A stretch of DNA of 64,000 bases from the NCBI GenBank assembly GCA_902524995.1, contig CABZFJ010000002.1, forward strand, positions 20,562 to 84,561. Reading direction: 5' to 3'. Position numbers and translations under genes: made by a program. The notes below the pieces were generated by a model. That model had not been told where the DNA came from. It did not search any database and worked only from the letters and a program-made list of their open reading frames with translations. Positions within the stretch are counted from its first letter, which is position 1; each line of letters opens with the position of its first letter. Of this stretch, positions 8,413-14,940 are shown in pieces. The DNA comes from an uncultured Pelagibacteraceae bacterium. Its GTDB lineage: Bacteria > Pseudomonadota > Alphaproteobacteria > Pelagibacterales > Pelagibacteraceae.

Positions 8413-10497
8413 TAAACTTTTTAAGTTTTTTTCCGATATTCCATTAATCAGAACTTTCTTATACTTTAAAATTCTTTTAGCAGCTTTAAGAAACTTTGTA
8501 TTTTTTAATTCACTACTTTTTTTAAAATCATAACCATATATCCAAATATCTTTAAGTTTATTAAAGTTTTTTAAAACACTTAGATCTAAATACTCAGAAC
8601 AAAGATTGTTAATTGCATTTCCCTCTTTGTGTTTAACAGAAAAATAATTGTAATATCTAAGTTTTTCGAATGACTTAATTTTTTCAAAATTTGGAAAATT
8701 GTGTACTTGTAATATTCGGCCCATATAATACTGATCGTGATCGCTAGCAGCATAACCTTTATGATCAATATATTCATCTGAAGGTTTTTCATCTTTCAAA
8801 TCTTTAGGCACAACTACCTCAAAATCTTTAAGTTTTTTTGGATAAATATTTTTAGGAAATTCACCCATGGGTTCTCTTAACCATGTATGAACATCGGTCG
8901 ATAACTTTTCTAATTTTGGTAGTTTATACAATGCTTTAAAAAAAGAGGTGGCTGTATGCCAATCAACAATACATCCATCTAAATGTAGATGTTTCAATTT
9001 CTTTAATTTTGATAAAGGTGACCAATCTTTTATATATTTCATATTTGCCAATACTAAATGTTCAATATCTTTTAGTTTTTCAATTTCTTTGAGAGTTTTA
9101 GTATCTCTCAGGTCAATTTTATCAATTTCTGCATATTTTAATTTTGCATTAATTACATTTCTAAGATAAGAACTTTCTTTGAAGGTTTTATTTGCAATTA
9201 ATTTTCCTTTTTCACTTTTATTCAAATAACAACCCTTAATTCCTTCGACAACTATTTTGACGTTTACTTCATCTTCACCCTCAAAATCTTTTTGATCATA
9301 ACAGTGTAAATAAACTGGATAGGAGCCCTTGTTCATTGGAAGAATGATCTTAGTTAAAGAAAAATCAATATCATTTTTCAATTTATAACCATCAAATAGC
9401 TCTGATACTCCCGCTGATATTAAATCAGTTGATATTTCTAATTTCTTGTTACTAATGTCTCTCTTTTTTGATTTATTTCCTAATTTTGATAAATCTAATT
9501 CTTGGGGCTCAATATCTTTAATTATACCAATAATGAAATCTTCGAATTGCTTTTTTCTAATTTCAAAACCTTCTTTAAAATTTTCTTTGAATAAAATTTT
9601 TGACTGTTTTTTAAGTATTTGAATAGCTTTTGGTAGTCGACTAGATATATATTCTCCCGAAAGTTTTACATTCTCTTTTATTTTTAAATTAGTTTCCCAT
9701 CTTTTATAATGTTCACTTTCATCTTTATTCTCTAGATAATCCTCAAAAATATATTTAGTTGGATAACAATTTTCATCTAATTGATTGCTAAATAATTCAG
9801 TATAAGAATAATTAATCGGTTCCTGATGAGGTTTTAGCTCTTTGTGAATTACAGATGAACTAAAACTAGACGACTCAGGCTTATTTATCAGACCGTATGA
9901 AAATTTTACACTAAATATTGGTGAAGAATTTTGAAAAATTCCATCTTTCTTAAAATAATCCAATTTAATAATCTCATTTAAATCTCCATCTTCGTCTAAC
10001 GTATCATTATTAACACCTAATAAAGATCGTAACGGTCCACCAAAATCTCCAACTGCAATTAAACCTGATTTAGTATTTAGATCAAATAACTTGATTCTAT
10101 TTTCTTTTAATTTACCAAAAAATTGATCATTATAATCTTCTTTATCCCACCAATGTGATAAATATCGTTGTGTATTTTTAGGATGTTGCGCATATTCTGC
10201 AAATAATGCATCGGCGAATATTTTTCTTATTCTATTTTTAGCATCTACACCAATATAAACAGAATAACCACCATCTGCTGAAGTTCCAAAAGATATAGAG
10301 TTATATTTTGATGCATCTTTTTTTTTAAACTCTTCAACCAGCTCTTTTGCAGGACCACCTATTCCCCATCCAGTTTCAAAATCATTACTTAATCTTTCAC
10401 ATAAATCACCAACTGTAACAGTTGCTGCATCAACAGCATTCATTTCTAATAAATAAATATCTGTTATTGGATATGGGTCTCTTATTTTTTTTGACAT
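8410..10497 (-). CDS. Island protein with leucine-rich repeats, unknown function
   Basis: 695 residues, not assigned to a named family. The N-terminal about 160 residues form a compact acidic/aromatic region including GTSADGGYSVYIGVDAKNR (71-89), vaguely like domains with a GSYPVY motif; a second such motif (GSYPVYLHCYD) occurs near 391. Residues about 450-545 show leucine-rich repeat spacing (IDLRDTKTLKEIEKLKDIEHLVLANM, LSKLKKLKHLHLDGC), and more degenerate repeats may continue to about 690. No signal peptide or membrane segment. It is the last gene of the minus-strand island operon. Without homology data a role as sensor, adaptor or effector cannot be told apart. Confidence 0.7.
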   Translation of the reverse strand: MSKKIRDPYPITDIYLLEMNAVDAATVTVGDLCERLSNDFETGWGIGGPAKELVEEFKKKDASKYNSISFGTSADGGYSVYIGVDAKNRIRKIFADALFAEYAQHPKNTQRYLSHWWDKEDYNDQFFGKLKENRIKLFDLNTKSGLIAVGDFGGPLRSLLGVNNDTLDEDGDLNEIIKLDYFKKDGIFQNSSPIFSVKFSYGLINKPESSSFSSSVIHKELKPHQEPINYSYTELFSNQLDENCYPTKYIFEDYLENKDESEHYKRWETNLKIKENVKLSGEYISSRLPKAIQILKKQSKILFKENFKEGFEIRKKQFEDFIIGIIKDIEPQELDLSKLGNKSKKRDISNKKLEISTDLISAGVSELFDGYKLKNDIDFSLTKIILPMNKGSYPVYLHCYDQKDFEGEDEVNVKIVVEGIKGCYLNKSEKGKLIANKTFKESSYLRNVINAKLKYAEIDKIDLRDTKTLKEIEKLKDIEHLVLANMKYIKDWSPLSKLKKLKHLHLDGCIVDWHTATSFFKALYKLPKLEKLSTDVHTWLREPMGEFPKNIYPKKLKDFEVVVPKDLKDEKPSDEYIDHKGYAASDHDQYYMGRILQVHNFPNFEKIKSFEKLRYYNYFSVKHKEGNAINNLCSEYLDLSVLKNFNKLKDIWIYGYDFKKSSELKNTKFLKAAKRILKYKKVLINGISEKNLKSL

Positions 10498-10508
10498 TTA
10501 ATTATTCT

Positions 10509-10874
10509 TTAAGCCCTTTTTGCATTTACGCTCATTAAATCTCTTTGTTTTTTTGTTCTAGCCCTGTTTCTAAATGTATTTTCATCAATAATTTTTTTCT
10601 CAAATTGAAGAATACTTTCTTTTGTTGAATGTTTATATATATCTTTTAAAGGTTGTTTACTTTTACCTGTATGACCAAAAACTAATCCTAATCTTTCTGT
10701 TTCTTTTCTTGTTAAAATTTTTGATCTATTATTTTTTCCTTCGCCTCTAAAATCTTTTTTAGTCCAATTTCTAGGGTAACTATCAATTATTTTTTGTATT
10801 TCTTTATCGGATCTAATTTCCCACTGATTAGAACCATAAGGATTTCGATTGTAATCTCTATTCTTTTTTGTCAT
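10509..10874 (-). CDS. Small basic island protein, unknown
   Basis: 121 residues, Lys/Arg/Asn-rich. It has recognisable local helices (SDKEIQKIIDSYPRNWTKKD, LTRKETERLGLVFGHTGKS) but no family I recognise. The frame can start at a GTG at 10883, but the ATG at 10874 has AAAGG 8-9 bases upstream and is preferred. It overlaps the end of the 92-residue gene before it and is followed 11 bases later by the 695-residue gene. The basic composition would allow nucleic-acid binding, which is only a guess. Confidence 0.62.
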   Translation of the reverse strand: MTKKNRDYNRNPYGSNQWEIRSDKEIQKIIDSYPRNWTKKDFRGEGKNNRSKILTRKETERLGLVFGHTGKSKQPLKDIYKHSTKESILQFEKKIIDENTFRNRARTKKQRDLMSVNAKRA

Positions 10875-11136
10875 CTTTTTCACCTTTAAGCATTTTAATT
10901 TCGGCTTCTATCATTTCAAATTTATGACGATCACATACATAACTAAAGTACTTTAATGTATTATAAGGAAGAAAATACAATTTTAATATTAAATTTAAAA
11001 TAGGCTTGTCTTTATAATATAATTTTCTTGCACTCGATGCTAGATGTCTATGTGTCAATGACCATCTAAGATAGTTATACCATTCTTGACGATTTTCTAA
11101 TCTTTCTTTAATTATTTCATCAAGTTTATTTTTCAT
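10858..11136 (-). CDS. Small island protein, unknown
   Basis: 92 residues with a charged helical N-terminus, an aromatic-rich middle (LNLILKLYFLPYNTLKYFSYV) and a very charged C-terminal tail. No known domain recognised. It overlaps the preceding nuclease gene by 11 bases and the following gene by 17, which supports it as a real, translationally coupled member of the operon. Confidence 0.6.
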   Translation of the reverse strand: MKNKLDEIIKERLENRQEWYNYLRWSLTHRHLASSARKLYYKDKPILNLILKLYFLPYNTLKYFSYVCDRHKFEMIEAEIKMLKGEKDDKKE

Positions 11137-11848
11137 TGACTACCTCAGAGTATCTGTCGGCTGAATTACATATTTTACATTCATTGTATTTACCAGGTAT
11201 TTGGTTACCTTCGAGTAAATCAATTTTATCAGTTACAAATTGCATAAACTCATCCTCATTTCTTTTCAAAGGAAAGTAACTTATTTTCATTTTTTGATTA
11301 ATTGATTTAAGATTACTAGTGGTAATTTCCTCAGGAGAAAATTGAATTAGTCCTAAGTGAGAAATAGGCTTTAACTCTGGCCCTCTTAGTGGATTTTCAA
11401 AAATTTTGGCATAAGATTCAAGCTGAAATCTATATGAAAAACTTTTATCTTGATCATCTGTTGTTTTGAAATCTAAAATTCCATTACTCTTCTCAAATTT
11501 TACAACTAAATCAGGTTTTCCTTCTAAAATATATTCTCTTCCTTTATTATCTTTTAATCCCTTTGAAGTAATAGTTGCCGGAATCTCTAATTCATTAAAT
11601 TCCGGCTGACCTTTTTTTTTTCTAGAATTAGTTATTTTTTTTGTAACTGTTTTATAAAATTTTCCATCAGGTAATTTATCAGTTATTTCTGAAGTACTTT
11701 TATCAATAAAATATGCTTTTTGTTTTAAATCAAATGCATTAAATATTCTTGGAAAATTCCCTTTAATTTCAATATTTAATTTATATTTTAGATAGAAACA
11801 TCTATCACAATCTGCATAATTAAAGTTATTTGGAGCGAATTTAAACAT
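11126..11848 (-). CDS. Cas4/RecB-like PD-(D/E)XK nuclease with paired cysteines
   Basis: 240-residue predicted DNA nuclease. Catalytic residues are Asp113 (in EGKPDLVV), Asp126-x-Lys128 (in GILDFKTT), then Gln142-x3-Tyr146 (FQLESYAKIF), the QxxxY signature of the RecB/Cas4 group. Two N-terminal cysteines (CDRC, 14 and 17) and two near the C-terminus (CKIC, 224 and 227) are placed as in nucleases that hold a 4Fe-4S cluster, as Cas4 and AddB do. Activity is likely exonuclease- or nickase-like but unproven. There is no CRISPR array or other cas gene here. The start codon overlaps the stop of the upstream 52-residue gene (TAATG). Confidence 0.82.
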   Translation of the reverse strand: MFKFAPNNFNYADCDRCFYLKYKLNIEIKGNFPRIFNAFDLKQKAYFIDKSTSEITDKLPDGKFYKTVTKKITNSRKKKGQPEFNELEIPATITSKGLKDNKGREYILEGKPDLVVKFEKSNGILDFKTTDDQDKSFSYRFQLESYAKIFENPLRGPELKPISHLGLIQFSPEEITTSNLKSINQKMKISYFPLKRNEDEFMQFVTDKIDLLEGNQIPGKYNECKICNSADRYSEVVNEK

Positions 11849-12006
11849 TAGTAAACCTCTGATATATATCGAATTAATTGAGGCTTTGACTTTGATTTTC
11901 CAATAATTTTAATTGTTTCATTTATTTCTATATAAACAACATAAAAATGTTTATCCTCAACTCTATCTCTAACTTCTTCAACTCTTATTGCATGAATTGT
12001 ATCCAT
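11848..12006 (-). CDS. Very small island protein (52 aa), unknown
   Basis: Reads MDTIHAIRVEEVRDRVED and ends IRYISEVY. Predicted as two or three beta strands plus a helix. It fits exactly between its neighbours: its start overlaps the stop of the RHH-like gene (TAATG at 12004-12008) and its stop overlaps the start of the nuclease gene in the same manner. This double TAATG coupling is the main evidence that it is translated. No family recognised. Confidence 0.68.
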   Translation of the reverse strand: MDTIHAIRVEEVRDRVEDKHFYVVYIEINETIKIIGKSKSKPQLIRYISEVY

Positions 12007-12395
12007 TAGTTTACACTCCTTTCATCTTGAAGTTGCTCATATTTAAACTTTGAAACTACAAGTCTTAAATCATCCATTATTTTAGACCATTTCTCTTCAA
12101 ATTTATCAGTTGAACTCAACCAGGGTAAATCATCTTCTGAAAGATCTAACAACTTGATTATTTTGTTATCAATATCTCTCAAAATTTCCTGCCTTTTGCG
12201 CGGACTATGTTCAGAAAACAAACTAACAATTATTTGATTTGCATCTTTATAAGATGAGGTTTTTTGATTCACCAAAGTTCTAACTACTTGAGCCTTTGAT
12301 AAAGTAAGTCCTGGAGTTAAAGTTGTTGATAGGTCGTCTATTTTTTTATAGCAAGTGATATCAATTGCTATTGATTTGTACTTTTTCTTATTCAT
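12006..12395 (-). CDS. Ribbon-helix-helix-like DNA-binding protein
   Basis: 129 residues. The N-terminus (YKSIAIDITCYKKIDDL, then LTLSKAQVVRTLVNQK) has the strand-helix-turn-helix pattern of MetJ/Arc-type ribbon-helix-helix proteins; the C-terminal two thirds is helical and charged and could be a partner- or effector-binding region. It is first in the six-gene minus-strand operon. A 10-bp inverted repeat (12410-12479) begins 15 bases before its start codon, as expected for an autoregulator's operator. Family call is by pattern only. Confidence 0.6.
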   Translation of the reverse strand: MNKKKYKSIAIDITCYKKIDDLSTTLTPGLTLSKAQVVRTLVNQKTSSYKDANQIIVSLFSEHSPRKRQEILRDIDNKIIKLLDLSEDDLPWLSSTDKFEEKWSKIMDDLRLVVSKFKYEQLQDERSVN

Positions 12396-12409
12396 TATCT
12401 ATACCTTTC

Positions 12410-12479
12410 TGAACCAAAGGAATAGGTTAAGGAAATGAATTTATTAGACCTACATTCCAATAACGAACACTTTGGTTCA
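12410..12479. repeat. Inverted repeat upstream of RHH-like gene (structure A)
   Basis: TGAACCAAAG (12410-12419) and CTTTGGTTCA (12470-12479) are perfect inverse complements. Inside, GGAAT/ATTCC and AGGT/ACCT can pair to extend a hairpin with small bulges. It could be an operator for the adjacent RHH-like protein or part of a structured RNA. The segment TAGACCTAC (12445-12453) in its right arm is complementary to the loop of structure B. Confidence 0.6.
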
Positions 12480-12552
12480 TTTATTAGTTTATTTTTTCGA
12501 AAGGATTATTTTATAACTCTGTACTCTGCTTCGTTTCCAAGCAACAACTCAT

Positions 12553-12616
12553 AAATGGAAGGCCAATATACACTACAGTAGGTCTATAAAAATAGTTGTA
12601 TATAGGCCTTCCATTT
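12553..12616. repeat. 20-bp stem hairpin (structure B)
   Basis: Left arm 12553-12572 and right arm 12597-12616 pair over 12 perfect bases (AAATGGAAGGCC with GGCCTTCCATTT), one mismatch, then 7 more pairs. The 24-base loop contains GTAGGTCTA (12578-12586), which is exactly complementary to 12445-12453 in structure A. No T-tract follows on the plus strand, so it is not a simple terminator. Candidates are a structured RNA, a replication or excision site, or a regulator-binding site. The rest of 12396-12696 holds no gene I can support. Confidence 0.7.
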
Positions 12617-12696
12617 TGGTTAGTTATCTTAAATAACCTCTCATATACTTATATAAACTATAATATTTATTTTTCAATGAATAAAAAAATTTAATT

Positions 12697-12870
12697 TTAT
12701 TTTTTATTTTTTATTTTAAATCCATTTTTTTCTAAAACTTTTATAAGGTTTTTAAGCTTAACATCTCTTGGCGTCCTATGATTTCCTATACTTTCAAAAA
12801 ATATAGGTTTTAAACCTCTTTTTTCTTTTGATTTAAAAAAGTCTTTTATTGATTGTATTTTTATTTTCAT
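12697..12870 (-). CDS. Small basic protein (57 aa), unknown
   Basis: ATG at 12868-12870 with a strong AAAGGAG ribosome-binding site 6 bases upstream. It reads MKIKIQSIKDFFKSKEKRG at the start and ends in a Lys-rich tail; the middle (TPRDVKLKNLIKVLEKNGF) looks like a small helical fold. The composition is very basic, which would allow DNA or RNA binding. The strong RBS is the main support. It stands alone between structure B and the divergent 112-residue gene. Confidence 0.6.
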   Translation of the reverse strand: MKIKIQSIKDFFKSKEKRGLKPIFFESIGNHRTPRDVKLKNLIKVLEKNGFKIKNKK

Positions 12871-12895
12871 GTTTCTCCTTTAGCGTTTTATTTTA

Positions 12896-12932
12896 AGTCC
12901 TAGCAAGTAGAGTTATGTTCTAAATCAGGACT
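12896..12932. promoter_or_regulatory. Inverted repeat in divergent promoter region
   Basis: AGTCCT (12896-12901) and AGGACT (12927-12932) flank a 25-base spacer, between the start of the 57-residue gene (minus) and the 112-residue gene (plus). A divergent control region is expected here. The repeat is short, so it may be chance. Confidence 0.3.
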
Positions 12933-13016
12933 AGTTAATCTTATCACACTAAAGACATAATTAAAAATTATATTATTATTTGTTAGATAATTTTCTTAAT
13001 TTAAAAATTTCAAAAA

Positions 13017-13355
13017 ATGCAGCAGTTAGAACTGTTTGATTACAGAAAAGATTATCTTTTTGATAATAAAAATCAGGTTGCTCATTGGTACGATATTCTT
13101 AAAGAAACAGAGGACACAATTAGTTATGCAGAACACATAGATCCTAATAAAGGCTATGCAATAGCAGGTATGGAATATGAGGAATATGTGGATGTGAAAA
13201 AAGATAGGTTGAAAGGACTGACTTATGATCAAATCCTCAAATATTTAAAAAGTGCTAAAAAAGGGGACAGGCTTAAAAAATATAAAGCATTATTAAAATT
13301 TAGAAACATTCCTTATGAAGCTGATCTCTTTACCTGGCATAATTCTGAATTATAA
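13017..13355 (+). CDS. Island protein preceding the ATPase gene, unknown
   Basis: 112 residues, no recognised family. The sequence is acidic at first (MQQLELFDYRKDYLFDN) and helical and basic later (YDQILKYLKSAKKGDRLKKYKALLKF). It lies 40 bases upstream of the GHKL ATPase on the same strand, so it may be the first gene of the restriction operon, perhaps a small regulator or accessory subunit. No Shine-Dalgarno sequence is obvious. Confidence 0.55.
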   Translation: MQQLELFDYRKDYLFDNKNQVAHWYDILKETEDTISYAEHIDPNKGYAIAGMEYEEYVDVKKDRLKGLTYDQILKYLKSAKKGDRLKKYKALLKFRNIPYEADLFTWHNSEL

Positions 13356-13395
13356 AAGATTTATTATTTTTAATAATCGTTGTAAATTATTTTAA

Positions 13396-14934
13396 ATGGA
13401 AAAAATAACATCATTAAATATTAGGCCAACTGTAAATTTATTAACTTTACTAAAATATTTTAGATATACTGAATGGTATGCATTAGCTGAATTTGTTGAT
13501 AATTCCATAACAAGTTATTTACAAAATAAACCAAAACTTCTTCAAATTGATAAAAATTTTAAATTAAAGGTTCGTATTGAATTTTTAGGTTCAGAAATAA
13601 CAATCAAAGATAATGCTGGTGGAATAAGTTCTGAAAGATTTAGAGATGCTTTTGAAACGGGTAAACCACCCCCTGATACTTCAAAACTTTCTGAATTCGG
13701 TGTTGGGATGAAAGTTGCAGCTTGCTGGTTTTCGGACAAATGGAGGGTTCACACTAAAAGTTTGAAAGAACCGGTTTGGAGATTAGTAGAATTTGATATG
13801 AAAAAAGTTAGTGAAAAACAACAAGAAGATATTTCTGTTTTAGAAACAAAGCTAAATACAAACAAACATTACACGCAAATTACATTAGCAAATCTTAACC
13901 ATAAACCAAAAGGTCAAACAATTCCAAAAATTAAAGAACATTTGGCATCAATGTATAGACATTACATTGATAGTGATGAAATTGAAATTTGGATAGATAA
14001 TAAGAGACTATCCTACAGCGAACCAAAATTATTAAAAAGTGCATACTTTAAAGATATTGAAGAAGGCATAATAAAATCACCAAAAAAAATTACTTGGAAA
14101 AAAAATTTTAAATTTGAATATAATAATGGGATTGTAACTGGAAAAGTTGCGATTCTAGAAAAAGGGAGAGTTAAACAACCCGGTTTTGCAATATTTCGAA
14201 AAAAAAGATTGATTTGTGGTACACCAGAAAGTCCATGGAAACCAGAAAAAATTTTTGGAGCTGGTAACGACAGAAGACAGCAATGTTTATTTGGTGAAAT
14301 AAACTTAGATCATGTAGATGTAGCATTTTCAAAAAATGATTTTATCTGGTCAGATACTGAGAAAGATAAATTTATAAATCTTTTAAAAAAGGAAGTAGAA
14401 TTTATAGATGATAAAGAGGAAAAATCTATAATTAGACAAGCTAAAAATTTTTACTTTAGTCTTGAAAGAAGTGATATTAGATCAACATCAAAAAAAGGTC
14501 TCGAAAATGCAATGAAATTTATTGCAAAAGGTTTAGAAGAAACTTCATCCAAAAAATATAAACCTGAGGCTATTCCAAAAAAAATAGACATACCTAAAGA
14601 AAGTGATGAAAGGAATGAAATTGTACCATTTGAGGGAAAAAATTGGAAAGTAAAAACTATTCATGAATATGACGATAATGAACTAGATCTTTTTAAATTT
14701 TCACTAGCTGAGAAAAATAATGAGGAAATTACTATTTTTATAAATATGAAACATCCTTTTATTCAAAGATTTTTTGGAGATAGTTCACAAGATATTGAGG
14801 GTCTAACAATACTATTGTCTTTCTTTTGTATCAGTGAAGCTATAATAGTTAAGCATGAGGGAAATCCAAAAGTTTCAATATTAAGAAGAAGATTAAATGA
14901 TATTTTTTTAACAATACCACCAAGAAGAGATTAA
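13396..14934 (+). CDS. GHKL (MORC/MutL-type) ATPase of a restriction system
   Basis: 512 residues. The N-terminal Bergerat ATP-binding fold is complete: Glu32, Asp35 and Asn36 (AEFVDNS) coordinate Mg-ATP; motif II is KDNAGGIS (71-78); motif III is FGVGMK (101-106). An S5-like region follows to about residue 320, then a charged linker and a C-terminal domain. Stand-alone ATPases of this kind, related to eukaryotic MORC proteins, occur beside Z1 proteins in bacterial restriction-modification islands and are thought to drive ATP-gated clamp or loop movements on DNA. The Z1 gene begins 6 bases downstream, so the two are cotranscribed. Confidence 0.85.
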   Translation: MEKITSLNIRPTVNLLTLLKYFRYTEWYALAEFVDNSITSYLQNKPKLLQIDKNFKLKVRIEFLGSEITIKDNAGGISSERFRDAFETGKPPPDTSKLSEFGVGMKVAACWFSDKWRVHTKSLKEPVWRLVEFDMKKVSEKQQEDISVLETKLNTNKHYTQITLANLNHKPKGQTIPKIKEHLASMYRHYIDSDEIEIWIDNKRLSYSEPKLLKSAYFKDIEEGIIKSPKKITWKKNFKFEYNNGIVTGKVAILEKGRVKQPGFAIFRKKRLICGTPESPWKPEKIFGAGNDRRQQCLFGEINLDHVDVAFSKNDFIWSDTEKDKFINLLKKEVEFIDDKEEKSIIRQAKNFYFSLERSDIRSTSKKGLENAMKFIAKGLEETSSKKYKPEAIPKKIDIPKESDERNEIVPFEGKNWKVKTIHEYDDNELDLFKFSLAEKNNEEITIFINMKHPFIQRFFGDSSQDIEGLTILLSFFCISEAIIVKHEGNPKVSILRRRLNDIFLTIPPRRD

Positions 14935-14940
14935 TTTAAA

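Noticed and set aside
11126..11848. Cas4 as part of a CRISPR-Cas system
   Set aside because: No repeat-spacer array, cas1/cas2 or effector genes in the window; the Cas4/RecB-like fold also occurs in phage and defence nucleases.
12435..12554. 39-codon plus-strand frame with AGG upstream
   Set aside because: Short, poor start spacing, and it runs through both arms of structure A and into structure B; no coding pattern.
12553..12616. Rho-independent terminator
   Set aside because: The stem is long and the loop large; no T-run follows on the plus strand, and no gene ends just before it.
12697..12870. HicA-type toxin
   Set aside because: The LIKVLEKNGF segment is reminiscent of HicA, but the catalytic His context is missing and no HicB partner is present.
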